Shown here: piece by piece, positions 23,088 through 34,006 of the stretch | Layout: every line of letters starts with the position of its first letter | How positions within the stretch are numbered: position 1 is the stretch's first letter | DNA from: Neoscytalidium dimidiatum | Taxonomy: Eukaryota > Ascomycota > Dothideomycetes > Botryosphaeriales > Botryosphaeriaceae | Length of the DNA: 64,000 bases | NCBI GenBank assembly: GCA_037367355.1 | Contig: CM074698.1 | Coordinates: forward strand, 1,054,001 to 1,118,000 | Reading direction: 5' to 3' | Notes under the pieces: generated by a model | Database searches by the model: none | What the model saw: the letters and a program-made list of their open reading frames with translations, nothing else | What the model was told of the DNA's origin: nothing | Position numbers and translations under genes: made by a program

Positions 23088-24311
23088 TCACTGATCCTTC
23101 CTCACCTCCCCATACGCACTCAGTTCGCTCACGACCGCCAAGTTCGCCTGCCCCATCCGCCCCTGCCTCGGCTCGAGAACAGCGCTCCTCGCATCCGGCG
23201 CCCACGGCGGACCGACCAAATGGTCCCCTCCGCGCCCCGGCCCCGGCCCCGGCCCCTGCCACCACCCGCCCCGTCCGCCTATCGGCACCCATTCGATCGG
23301 CCCCGCCGGCAACTCGGACACGGCCGTCGCCGGGGTGACCGGGCTCCGCGGCGTCGTCCCCAGGCTCGCGAGATCCGGCTCCCCCTCCTCGCGCTTCTCA
23401 CGCGCGAAGCGCCTTCGCGCGTGCCGCAGGGACCAGATCGCCGCGCCGACGAGCGCGCAGAAGGCGAGGCAGCCGATGACGATACCGGCTACGGATCCGC
23501 TAGAGATAGACGTTCTGTTTGCCTGGCTGTTTGCGGACGTTGCGGTCGCGGTCGCGGTCGCGGTCGCGGCGTCGAAGGAGGAGATGCTGGAGCCTTGCGG
23601 GATGGGGTCGCCGGGGCTGAGGGCCATGGTCGCGGCGGCCGCGGCTTTCTTTTGGAGGGACAGCTGGGAGGGATTGGCCTTTTGAGGGGGGATCTAGGTC
23701 AGTTTTTGAGGGCTTCGGGGGAAACGGAGGGGAAGGAACGGACGGGGTTTATTACGCCGACCATTTGGTGGTCGATGCAGGCGCCGGGTGCGCTGTTGTA
23801 GAAGAAGAGGGGCGTGATTCGGTTGATGACCATGTAGAAGGCGGGCTTGAAGGTTCTGTTTAGTACGCGAGAAGATGAGGCGGCAGGATTGATTACTTAC
23901 GAGCTCTGAGACGTTGACTTGAGCCAGGTTGGCTACTATGGGCTTGAAGCCTGTCCAGAACCCCAATCCGGCCTTACTTACTCCGGTGAGCGCGTACGGC
24001 ACGCAGGGATATGCGAACTCTGAGCGAGCTACGGAGTTATTTGTGGGCCAGAACTCGAACTTGACGACGTCTCCGACATCTGCGGTGGCATTCTCGGGTG
24101 CGAACTTGTTTTCGACTCTGTTCACGGTGATCGTGATGGTGGCTGGTATGTGTGGAGTCGTGGCGGTTCCTGCAGTCGCAGCAGAGACATCCTTTGAGGT
24201 TGTTGTGGCTGGGGATAATGTCGTTCCAATGATTGTGACATCGTTCTGAGCCAAAACGAGCACTCGGTGATATGCCAAAGCTACCGTGAGAGCAGTAAGG
24301 ATTGGCGACAT
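23088..24311 (-). CDS. Membrane-anchored cupredoxin-like surface protein
   Basis: Secreted protein with a plastocyanin/cupredoxin-like domain followed by a single membrane anchor, like fungal extracellular serine-rich proteins. Exons: 24311-23901, 23845-23744, 23693-23088; phases agree, giving 372 residues. Seen: signal peptide (1-21), Thr/Ser-rich stretch, ITITVNRVENKFAPENATADVGDVVKF-type strand pattern (about 58-84), and the C-terminal half of the domain with PLFFYNSAPGACIDHQMVGVINP pattern. There follows an Ala-Thr dipeptide repeat (213-223), a transmembrane helix (about 236-259), a basic stop-transfer (RHARRRF) and a Pro/Gly-rich cytoplasmic tail. Cys, His and Met near ACIDHQM could be copper ligands, but the first His ligand is not evident, so copper binding is uncertain. 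Intron 2 uses a weak GTCCGT donor. Confidence 0.8.
23542..23565. repeat. Coding GCGGTC hexamer repeat
   Basis: Four exact GCGGTC copies (plus-strand sequence) that encode alternating Ala-Thr on the minus strand, just before the membrane anchor of the cupredoxin-like protein. A likely length-variable site. Confidence 0.9.
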
Positions 24312-24872
24312 CGTACTGAAGGTATCTGCGAAGAGTTACTGTGGGTGTCGGGCGGCAAATTACATTCCATTAACCCGGTACTGTGGCGAAAGGAGAGGTA
24401 GACAAAGGAGCCCGCCATCATACAGTGGTTGCGTCTAATATCACGTGCGCGACATACCGGGCGGATAACAAAGGAGGACCTGAGAAGGCAGCAACCTTGT
24501 TGATTGAAGAGAACTGAAAGAGTTGCATGTGTAATTCGAGGACCTCTAAATGCTGCATCACCTTCATCTTGAGGACTAAGCATATATTAAAGTGTAAATT
24601 TGGATGCGCGAACCTTTTTCTTGGCTGATAGCCTTTATGTTCCTGTGAGGTCCACCTTGAGCAGCTGTGCGGTCAGAGCCCGCTAGTTAGTATTTGATTC
24701 AGACCCTTGAGTAAACTGCAGAAAGAGCAAGAGACGGGATCGTAAGGCCATCACCCCCCTAGACCAGGAGTAAGCGGTCAAGGTTTGTGCATTCATGAAT
24801 TCAACGGTCTATTCCACGGCCACTGTCTACGACGAACATAGTCCTCTCAGCAGCCAACAAGGGTACACAGCT
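24312..24872. other. Intergenic: cupredoxin-gene promoter and permease 3' end
   Basis: No gene seen. Same-strand spacer; no obvious TATA box. Confidence 0.45.
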
Positions 24873-26566
24873 TCAAGAATGCTTCTGAGACCCATCAACG
24901 ATGATGGTCCCTTCTGGTGGCGTTCCGGGCTGCGTTTCTCCATCAGCCAGCTCCTCCTTCAGCTTCCGCTGTGCCCTGACCTTCATGTTAGCATGTTGAT
25001 TCAGCAGTAAACATTCTGGCACTTACTCCTCTCTGTTGTGCAGATACCGCACTACAAAAGTCATCAATGTGCAGCAAAACGTGCTCGCCGCAACGAACGG
25101 ATAACCCTTAGGAAACCTCGGCGCCTCGACCGTCTTGAACACCAACAGTGGCGTCCAGGCCGTTGTGCTCTGCGAAACGGCGTTCATGACGATCAGCGTG
25201 AATGAGCGTTCGTCTGGATGGTGACGCATTATGTCGTTCGCCCAGCCGTACAGCACAGACGACATGGATACCGACGCATAGAATGTATTGAAGGCGAACC
25301 ACAACGCCGATTCCGGGACATTCCATATGGAGAGGATGATCGCACCGATGATGGTCCAAACGTGCGCGAGGGCGATAGCGCCAGTACGACCGAGGAAGAG
25401 ATCGGAGCCGAAGCAGATGAAAAGCACGTAAAAGATACCGATCGCGGGCGCGGTGGAGCCGAGTTGGTTGACCTTCGCGGAGGAGTAGCGGTTGAGGCTC
25501 TTGATCCAGAGGAGATATCCGCCAGAACTGGTGTTGATGCTGGAGTTCCAGAAGAATATGTCCCAGAGGACGAGCACATATAGCTTCCAGCTCGTCAAGA
25601 CGTTTTTGACTGTGCGCCAAGTCAGGTGCCCTTTTGAACGTGGACCATCTTTTTCCAGTCGTCTCTTAGCCAGTTCGATGTCATACTCCTTCAAGACAAA
25701 TTTGTTGGGCATTTCTGGTGTTCCGGGAAATATGAAAATGCCGAGGAGGCCCATGAAGAAGGTGATACACGCACACTAGAAGCGAGACATCATGCATTAG
25801 TGTCTTGTTCTGGATAGACGACGGTCGGATTACTGACGATGATGTACATCCAGCGCCAGCCCGATAAGCCGTTCACCCCTTCAAGCGTGCTCGTCGCAGC
25901 GCTTTGGATGAGACCCGCAGTCAAAGTACCAAGGGTGAGGCCGACATAGAAGACGCCTCCTCTACGGCCAAGTTCATGTCCACGGTACCACGCACCGAAA
26001 ACGTAGTGTACACCAGGGAAGTACGCGCTCTTGAAGACTTGTCAGCACGGAGCGTGTAATTTCATGTCAGTTGACTAACCTCGAAGAGCCCTATTAGGAA
26101 GCGGTAGGCCATAAGCTCCGAATAGCCCTGGACGCGGTACTGCAACAGGGTGAAGGTACCCCATGCAAGGTCCATTCCAGGAAGCAGCCAGTGCATCGGG
26201 AGTTTTGTGAAGAGCCAGGCAAATGGTATCTGCCCTACCACAGCACCAACAGTGTAGATGGTCTGGAGATGGACCAACTCATTGCCATGAAAGCCCAATT
26301 CGTCGGAGAGACCAGCGACATACGCATTGTCTGTATCATTCTCAGTCAATACGATACCATATTGTGCGTAAAATTGGTCACCTACTGATGTTTGCTTGAT
26401 CAAGATATTTCACCCAGTACACCGCAAACGCGTAGGGGACGATGAGCAAATCGAGTTTGACGATCAGCTTCCGCTCCTCGGGTGTGTCATCATCAGCGAA
26501 CCAGTCGTACCAGTGCTTCGCGCGGTCTGGCACTATTGAAGGAACAATTGACGGTGCCGACACCAT
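24873..26566 (-). CDS. MFS permease, DAL5/allantoate type
   Basis: Anion:cation symporter-type major facilitator (DAL5/TNA1 group), usually importing organic anions such as allantoate, ureidosuccinate or vitamins. Exons: 26566-26386, 26330-26080, 26029-25838, 25775-25027, 24975-24873; phases agree, giving 491 residues. Seen: ERKLIVKLDLLIVPYAF and the signature YWVKYLDQANINNAYV of TM1-2, LFEsAYFPGVHY of TM4, and a C-terminal tail rich in charged residues (KLKEELADGE). The last exon is found through a GTAAGT donor with a GCTAAC branch; without it the protein stops at NREE. Intron 1 uses GTAGGT. The upstream frame is open but has no ATG. A related permease lies at 29766-31503. Confidence 0.88.
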
Positions 26567-27613
26567 GGCTGCAGGCAGTACGTCGTTGAGCTTCGGCAGA
26601 GATGTCTGTGACACAGGCACAGGGAGGAAATCCTTCCGCTCTTCGCGCGCCTGTTCGTCTTATGCTTCTTACGACACCATGTGCAAGACGGGAAAGAAAA
26701 TTTCCCAGTAGGATGCAGCATCTCATCGCTCCACCCTAGTGCGCCATCATCGGCGGCGACTTACTGGGAAACGCTAAACAGGGATGGGCTCGAGATTCGG
26801 AACGTGCGAAAAGATAGGGCAACGGGCTCGGCATGGCCGCTGTAACGGTAAGACGTAAGTGAATGCTAACTGCTATGCCTGCGCCGATCGAGTCAGCTAG
26901 CTTTCCAATGCAGCGGCTGTGAAGGCAAAAAGCAAGACAAATGGTTTGATGAGGAGCGACACTATTTCGTTTTAGGTAATTCGCCATCGTTCCCCGCGAG
27001 CACACAATAGCAGGTCGGCAAGTCGCCAAGCGGCGGCACGGACAGCGATCAGATAATTTGAGTGGCAGACAAGTATAGAGTGGGTCGTACAGGGCTGGGC
27101 CATGCAGGCATTTGCGGCGTGCAGATGTTGCCTGGGCATCATACGCTCGTGCAGAAATGGGGTAGACGGTGCTGTCGGTCAATGCGGAATTCCATATAGC
27201 TTTCCCGTAAGACGGCGTTGGCGAGCGGCACGGCGGCACTTCGTCTATTTCTTTTATCGCGTTGCAATATTGCAAACTCCATGAGTGCTTACGTGGTCTG
27301 CTCGGACTCTTGGTTTCTTGTCGGATGGTCTTGGTATACCACCAGGCGCCCTTGACGCCAAAAACAATTGTCGCGAGGTCAAGGCGCCAAGTCATCGAAG
27401 GCGCAAGTAGCGTGAATGGCTGAATCTTGTGCGCACCACCATCATGCCACTTCTCTGACAATTCTCTGGGTGGAAAGAAATAGGGTGTCGCATTTCAAGG
27501 CCGTCAGAGTGGAAAGGCCCACTTCGAAATCTACCTGACTCTCAACACCATAGCCGAAATCTGATCAGCTTTCCGCTCGACCGAGGGTACCCGAGAAGAA
27601 AATACCTCTTACA
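26567..27613. other. Intergenic: permease promoter
   Basis: No gene supported over about 1 kb. A 241-codon open frame on the minus strand (26736-27461) lacks an ATG start and has odd composition, so it was not called. Confidence 0.45.
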
Positions 27614-29494
27614 TCAATCTCTCAGCGCCCTCTCCAACAAACCCGAAAATCGGCCCCGCGGGTTAAGGTTGCCATTTCGGTCATACAGTTCACCATCACT
27701 TTCGCTTCCTCGCCTTCCCCCGTAAACTTCCGACGGGAAGGAATTCCACTCATCCTCGAACTTATTCGGTGCGTGCCCGCAATTCCTGGGGCCAGGCCTT
27801 CTCTGCCCCCAGAACTCCACGACGTTTCCGTACAAACCGAACATTCTGCCTTGGATCACGCCCGGCTCTAAAAACTCGATCGAACCGTTGCAACCTCGGC
27901 CGAAGCGAATACTGCCAGTCTCTACATCCCGAGCGCGCCAACCGAAGGTCACGGAAATTGAAGAGTAATCGGTCGGGCCGGGGTTCATCTGCATGACACC
28001 AGAGAAGGGGCCCCAGACAAAGCCACCCCAAGTACGAGGGGAGCGAGGATCGCGGCAGAGCAGGAGTCTCAGCTTGTTTTGTGTATCAAGAAAATTGTCT
28101 TCAATGGCTGGGCACTGAATTTCGTAGATGCCAGTGATTTGACCAATATCGACAGGGGAGTACGCGGGACCTGAAGCGAAAGGTGAGTCGTTGTTATAGT
28201 CATCCTCACCTTTAATGTAAGAGGTCCTCCTGATGATGTTACTCGTGCGTGATTCTTGCGATTCCTGCTGCAGCGAATTGACCTTCTGCTTGTCAGTTTT
28301 CTTGCTTTTGGAATGATCTTTTCTAGACGACTCGACGACTTTGTCCTGTGTGACATCAACAGGAAGGTAGCGTGGCTCAGCCGGCTTCAGAGCGGCCAGA
28401 GCAGAGTTACGGGCAAATTGGCCGGCAGGTAGACGCTCGCCGTCTGGAACTGTCACCGGTGGCCACCCAACCCAGCCATTATTGCGACCATAGTCATCCC
28501 ACTCGTGTTGGAAGCTTAGTGCATCCCGAGGACATTGGCGCACGCCGCCTTGCAGTCTGCCTTCAAAGGTACAACGGTACCCGTAGAGATTGTAGAAAGA
28601 CCCCTCAACACGCCTCAAGTTCAGGAAGCGCAGATCGCCGAGACCAGTGGTAAATTTCACTTGTTCAGGATTGTTAGTATCGGTGCCACGCCATGCAAAC
28701 CTGAAAGTGTCGCCGCGGTGGTTTTCGCTGAAGAGTAAAATGCCTGAAAACGGGCCAAAGGAGTACGAGCCCCAGAGTTTCTCTCCATCTGGGCAGAGAA
28801 GCATCTTCAGTGCTTTGGATCTGGCGGCCAGCGCCGGCCATTGCGAGGCGATGAGGGGGACAGTGAGGTAGTACGTCCCCTTTTTGCCTTCGTGTACGTC
28901 TTTGTTGGATGACTGGGTTTCATCGGTCTTCCTTTGGGGAGTGGCTGCAGCGCCGGATGACTTTTTGGTTTTGGTGGAGCTGGGATTTTCTCTGTCCCTC
29001 CGTGCAGGGGCTTTCGCGGCCTTCTTTGAAGCAGCTGGGGTTGAGGCAGCTGCAGCAGTCTCGTCTTCATTCCTCTCCCTTTTTCTCTTCCTTGGCGGGG
29101 TGGTTGTGTCAGGGCCGGCGGACGGACTTTGTCTCTTCAAATCTGCCTTCGCTTTGCGGTTGGCGGTCTCGTACTCCTTCTTCAAGGCTGCCTCAAGCTT
29201 CTTAACGTCGGGCGGGACTTTGAGCTTCTTGGTGTTGAGGGCGTCCAGCAAACGGATCTTGGCAGCATTCTTGTCCTTGGTCTGAGGAAGGCCGTAGTGT
29301 TTTAGCTGTGCGATGTACCAATGACCGACTTGATCCTTTTTGGAGGTATCTTTGGCTGACTTGGTCGGGCGTAGGAGGGCGTTGAGCTCGGCCTCGGAGG
29401 CTCGCGGGTGTCTGTTCAGGTTGCCAACATCGGCGAAAAGCTGACCATGGTAAACGAAGCCATCGCGAGAAATGGGCGGCGCGAAATTGGACAT
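27614..29494 (-). CDS. Unrecognised protein with an internally duplicated domain
   Basis: Single exon, 626 residues, no family recognised. Three parts are visible. Residues 50-120 form a helical segment (WYIAQLKHYGLPQ...KIRLLDAL) that resembles a small SAP/SANT-like helical module, followed by a Lys/Arg/Ser-rich disordered region with a strong nuclear signal (PPRKRKRER, about 133-141). Two copies of one domain follow, at about 206-335 and 454-590. Each runs G-x-Y, LLC-x-D, WG-x-F/Y-x-FGPFSG, a WR strand, G-x2-YG/LYG, a Gly-Arg pair, R-x-C and a final EW. A linker with charged and polar residues separates them. Repeat units of this kind, with a conserved GPFSG turn, suggest a beta-rich nuclear binding module. 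The role is unknown; conserved spacing argues that both copies are functional. Confidence 0.8.
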   Translation of the reverse strand: MSNFAPPISRDGFVYHGQLFADVGNLNRHPRASEAELNALLRPTKSAKDTSKKDQVGHWYIAQLKHYGLPQTKDKNAAKIRLLDALNTKKLKVPPDVKKLEAALKKEYETANRKAKADLKRQSPSAGPDTTTPPRKRKRERNEDETAAAASTPAASKKAAKAPARRDRENPSSTKTKKSSGAAATPQRKTDETQSSNKDVHEGKKGTYYLTVPLIASQWPALAARSKALKMLLCPDGEKLWGSYSFGPFSGILLFSENHRGDTFRFAWRGTDTNNPEQVKFTTGLGDLRFLNLRRVEGSFYNLYGYRCTFEGRLQGGVRQCPRDALSFQHEWDDYGRNNGWVGWPPVTVPDGERLPAGQFARNSALAALKPAEPRYLPVDVTQDKVVESSRKDHSKSKKTDKQKVNSLQQESQESRTSNIIRRTSYIKGEDDYNNDSPFASGPAYSPVDIGQITGIYEIQCPAIEDNFLDTQNKLRLLLCRDPRSPRTWGGFVWGPFSGVMQMNPGPTDYSSISVTFGWRARDVETGSIRFGRGCNGSIEFLEPGVIQGRMFGLYGNVVEFWGQRRPGPRNCGHAPNKFEDEWNSFPSEVYGGRRGSESDGELYDRNGNLNPRGRFSGLLERALRD

Positions 29495-29765
29495 GCTGCT
29501 CGCGCAACCATGAGAGGGCGACGTGGGCGCAGATGTCAGAAGACAGCGTTGGAGCGGAAGGGAGAGTTTGGTTGGGCTGGTGCGACCGGGCCGAGCTACT
29601 AGCCCCCCGGCCTGGAGCTTGTTTGAGCTTAACGCGCGGAGCCGAGTTCTGCCTTCCTCGGACGCGCGCAGTCACATGATGCAGCCCGTCGTTAATCTAC
29701 AATTCCCTCTCCGTTTTTCTCTGTCCACAGCTACCGCTATCAGCTCTCCAACAATCTCGTCCAAT

Positions 29766-31503
29766 CTACACGTCCCCGGCGCGACGTAAACCCTTGAAGA
29801 ACTTGCGCTGACCGGTCATGTCGACATCGTCTTCGGCATATACCTCCCCCCTCTTGGCCGCCTTGAGCCGCAGCCGCCTGATGCGACGGATGTCGTGTTC
29901 CAGGTCTTTTGTCAACCACCAGCTCCAGGCAATTGCCAAGCACGTCGCACCGCAAGACGCCGCGCAGATAGCGAACGGCACCTTGTACCCGTTGTACGCG
30001 TACTTCTCCTGGAACAGCTGCGGGCCCACCACTCCACCAACTTGTCCAACGCAGTTCTGGAATGCAAGTCCAAACGCCGCACCTGTCGCCCCGCTCAGTG
30101 TGGATGATCTCCACGTGAAGAAGGGGATGAAGAACGCCGCCCTGATCGAATCTCCCAACACGATTGCCGTGTAGATGGCCGCCTTGTTTGAAACACCCGC
30201 CAGAACTCCGAAGAACACCAGCACGATGACGTTGATGATCATGATGAACATCGGCCGCGTCAAGTACGCCTGACGCAGAAACCAGCCAGCAAAAATGATG
30301 CACAGCACCGAGCCTGCTGCCGGCGGGATGTTAAGCAGCTGGTTGCGCGGCAGTCCAGCGTAGCCGAGGGCAGTCGTGATGGTAGGCAGCTGCCACGACA
30401 GGGCATAGCCAGCCATGTTCGTCGTGAAATGGATGGCCATGAACGAGTAGGTCCGCCAATCGCGCAGCGATGCCTTAATCTCAGACTTCTCGAACGACGG
30501 CTCGTGTGTCTTTGGCGCATTGTCTGTCAGACGAGCCTCCAGGTACTCCTGCTCGCGCGGTGTGAGCCAGCTGTCGGACCGCGGGGACTTGGGGTAGTCT
30601 GGCAGCACCGCCCAGACGACCGCTCCAAAAAGAATCGTCGCAATTCCCTCCAGCAAGTATACCCTGCATAGCTTGATCAGCATCAATCCATCGCCACCAC
30701 CTAGAGCCACGTATTGATCACTCACCATCTCCACGCGCTAAGGCCGCCGAGCCCGTTCATATAGGACACGCCGTATGCAATTAGCGATCCAACAATGCCG
30801 GACGTATTTTGGATTGCGAACATCCACATGAAAGGCTTCTGGATCTCGTCTGCTCTGTACCAACTGCACAGTTGAACAGCCAAACCAGGAAACATACCCG
30901 CCTCCATCATTCCGAGAAAGAAGCGTGCCGTATACAGCCCTTCCCTGTTCTTGACAGCTGCATGGCAAGCGAGTACGGTGCCCCAAGAGACGATGATCCG
31001 GGTTTGCCAATTACGCGGGCTTGTCCTTTTTAAAAGCAGGTTGCTAGGCACTTCGAACAGAATGTAGCTGATCTGAGATGAATTAACAAGAATGATGCTG
31101 GGACCTCTTCTTCTGGTACGTACGAAGTAGATGGACTGGACCCAATTGTATTGGTTTGAGGACATTTTGAGTTCATTCAGCACGTTGCTCGGCTCTCCGA
31201 CTTGTAGAACCTTGACGCTCGCTGCGTTCGTGTAGTCGACCTATTTGCGTCAGTTCCGGCTGTAACAGTTCAGACAGACGTTCGTCTTACATTTTTGAAC
31301 AGATAAATAATGCCAATAAGAAGCAGGAACTTCCTGTCAACCTTCCGCATAATGGCTTTGTCCTCCTCAGCCGTAAAGGTAGCCAGGAAAGCCTTCTTTC
31401 CTGCATCCGTGCCATCGTGGAACTCATTCGGCACAATGGCTGATGCTGCAGGGCTCTCCACCACCGCGGTGTCCGTGACGGCGGGCGCCTTGACGTCCGT
31501 CAT
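29766..31503 (-). CDS. MFS permease, DAL5/allantoate type
   Basis: Second anion:cation symporter-type major facilitator. Exons: 31503-31291, 31240-31124, 31072-30726, 30663-29766; phases agree, giving 524 residues. Seen: RKFLLLIGIIYLFKNVDYTN at TM1, YILFEVPSNLLLKR at TM2-3, RFFLGMMEAGMFPG at TM4, GSLIAYGVSYMNG at TM5, and a C-terminal cytoplasmic tail with basic and acidic residues. Family members import organ anions such as nicotinate, allantoate, pantothenate or sulfonates. It is divergent from an NtaA/DszA-type flavin monooxygenase with 681 bp between starts. In fungi and bacteria such monooxygenases act on N- or S-containing compounds, so this permease may supply the substrate (inference). 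An open frame continues upstream of 31503, but MTDVKAP is the natural start. Confidence 0.9.
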
Positions 31504-32184
31504 TCTCTCCCTCTCTTCTTCAAACAAAGTCAAGAATTCGGGCTGGGAGACGGAGGCTGGGTTGCAGGTCTCATGGTGGGAAACAGTCAGGTAAAAATGC
31601 TGCTGTGCGACCACACGCTCTATCTTGCAGGCATCGCAGGCAGGTCCACACCCGCCACCCAAGACGGATGAATCCCCGTAACGAGGTCGCACCCGAGAAG
31701 GCGAAGACGATTTCCACTCTTGGCTCTGTTGGATTCCCACTATTTGCAGTCAACTTTCTAGGCAAATGTGGATCTGCAATCCAGGTGCCATTCAACCCTC
31801 GGCGCACGCCATAGCTTATCATTCAGATTAGGACGAAGTATTCCCATATTTGCAGCAACTGGGCCCGCCGCGCGGAAAAGGACCCCGCAACGCTCATGCA
31901 AGATGTGCAGGCGCTAAAGCGGGGAGCTATGTAGCTATATTCCCCCCGTATGACGTGCTCCTCTCTCTCCCGCTTTTGCGGCCTGACTAAGCGACGATGC
32001 AGGAACTCCCGATGTCGAACACGCGGATAAGAGAGCGGAAGTCTGGCAAAACTTCAAAGTTTTGCGGTCCGAACAAGCAGCTCGAAATCGGAAAAGCCTC
32101 ATTTCTTGAGTCGAGGTCCTAAGCTGCCACGCCTGTCCTAGTCGTCTTGACTGTCACTTGGCGGCCCTAGCCACAACCCTAACC
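31504..32184. promoter_or_regulatory. Divergent promoter: permease / flavin monooxygenase
   Basis: 681-bp head-to-head spacer. Pairing of a transporter with an enzyme across one promoter suggests co-induction. No defined regulator site was identified. Confidence 0.5.
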
Positions 32185-33871
32185 ATGCCCGGCCAAACGA
32201 ACGGCGTTAACGGCTACCATGCCGAGAAAAAGCACATCCTGCTTAATGCCTTTGACATGAGTACAGTTGGTCACCTGTCACCAGGTCAATGGAAGGTGAG
32301 TCAATGTAACGTTTGACACCTTATCGCTGCTGACAGTTTGCCACTGTTAGAATCCGAATGATCGCTCGGCCCACAAGCGAAAGCTGGACTACTGGATCGA
32401 CCTCGCGAAGTTACTTGAACGCGGAGGAATCAATGCGCTCTTCCTTGCTGACACCTACGGCGGGTACGACACCTATGAGGGCAGCCTGGACAATTGCATT
32501 AGAAGGGCTGCACAGTGGCCAGTTACGGACCCAACAATTGTCAGTCTTTCCTTCCGTGGCAGCACGCTCTAGAAAGATACCGCGGCAGTTACACACGGTA
32601 AAATATCCAAGCGGTCGCTGACAATGCATCAGCCGATATCTGCCATGGCTGCGGTGACCAAAAACTTGGCATTCGGGATCACCGCGTCCACAACATTTGA
32701 ACCACCCTTCTTGCTAGCCAAGAGGTTCTCGACTCTCGATCACATGACAAATGGCCGCGTTGGCTGGAACATTGTGACATCCTGGAAAAAAGCAGCCTTC
32801 AAGGCCATTGGCCTGGACTCTCCGATCGAACACGACGAGCGCTATGTGCAAGCTGACGAGTACTTGAGAGTGCTTTACAAGCTCTGGGAAGGTTCCTGGA
32901 GTGACGATGCCATTGTAGAAGACAAGGAGAACGATACCTATGCCCTTCCAGAGAAGATCCGGGAAATCCACCACCACGGCAAATATTTCACCCTTGACAG
33001 CAGGCACATTGTTGACCCTTCTCCCCAGCGCACGCCTTTCCTCTTCCAGGCCGGCACGTCGCCTGCCGGTTCCCGATTCGCAGCCAACCATGCGGAAGCC
33101 ATTTTCGTGTCGTCTCACAGCCCCATTCCACTTCGCCCCAAGATTGACAACATTCGCCGCCTCGCCGCCGAAGCGGGTCGCGATCCTCGTTCCATAAAGG
33201 TCTTCACCACCTTCTGCCCAATCGTCGGCCGCACGGATGAGGAGGCCCAGGAGAAGCTCCGTGAGTACAGAAAGTACGCCTCTACTATCGGCGGTCTCGT
33301 CCTGTTCAGCGGTTGGACCGGTATCGATATCTCGGTACTGCCTCTAGACGAGGATCTCACGCCTGCACACTCGAAAGAAGCCAACAGCGTCAAGAGCATT
33401 TTGAGCACGCTCACCGCAACCAGCAAGGACGTGCCCAAAGTCACGCCTCGCGTTGTCGCCGACAAGGCAGCCATCGGTGGACTTGGGCCGGTGTCAGTGG
33501 GCAGCCCGGCGACCGTGGCAGACGAGATGGAAAGGTGGGTGCGTGAGGCCGATGTTGATGGCTTCAACCTCGCGCATGTCACGACGCCCGGCACGTTCGA
33601 AGACGTTGTTGACCTGCTGATTCCGGAGCTGAGGAAGAGGGGACTCTACCCGAACAAGATCGAGGAAGGCCTCACCGCGAGGGAGAAGGTGTACGGTAAG
33701 GGGCAGGCCAGGCTCAGGGATGACCACACGGGAAGCAGGTACAAGTACGACGTCTACCAAGAGGAGCCACCATACGTACCGCCGCCGGAGGAGATTCAGC
33801 CGCAGAAGACGGAGGCACCGAGGAAGGCAGTGGCGTATGATTTGGTAAGGCAGAGGGAACTGGTTGCATGA
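32185..33871 (+). CDS. NtaA/SnaA/DszA-type FMN-dependent monooxygenase
   Basis: Bacterial-luciferase-fold monooxygenase that uses reduced FMN supplied by a separate reductase. Relatives oxidise nitrilotriacetate (NtaA), pristinamycin (SnaA) and dibenzothiophene sulfone (DszA). Exons: 32185-32295, 32351-32539, 32633-33871, with GCTGAC branch sites; 512 residues, slightly longer than bacterial members through an N-terminal tag and a Pro-rich tail. Seen: KKHILLNAFDMSTVGHLSPG, FLADTYGGYDTY, FEPPFLLAKRFSTLDHMTNGRVGWNIVTSW pattern, RTPFLFQAGTSPAGSRFAANHAEAIF pattern, and GFNLAHVTTPG near the end, all in family order. No flavin reductase gene is in the window, so the partner must be elsewhere. It is divergent from the DAL5-type permease. 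Confidence 0.92.
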
Positions 33872-34006
33872 TTGTAACTGCCATCTATCTGTTTCTCCCG
33901 ATTTTTCCTGGTATCCTGCCGATCTAGTTTCTGAAAACAATCTATCAAGAGCTATCTATTACTTTTGCTTTCCGCCTCGTTTCCCCTACTCGTTGCAAAC
34001 GTGCGT

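Noticed and set aside
26736..27461. 241-codon minus-strand open frame
   Set aside because: No ATG start, odd Cys/Arg-rich composition and no family likeness.
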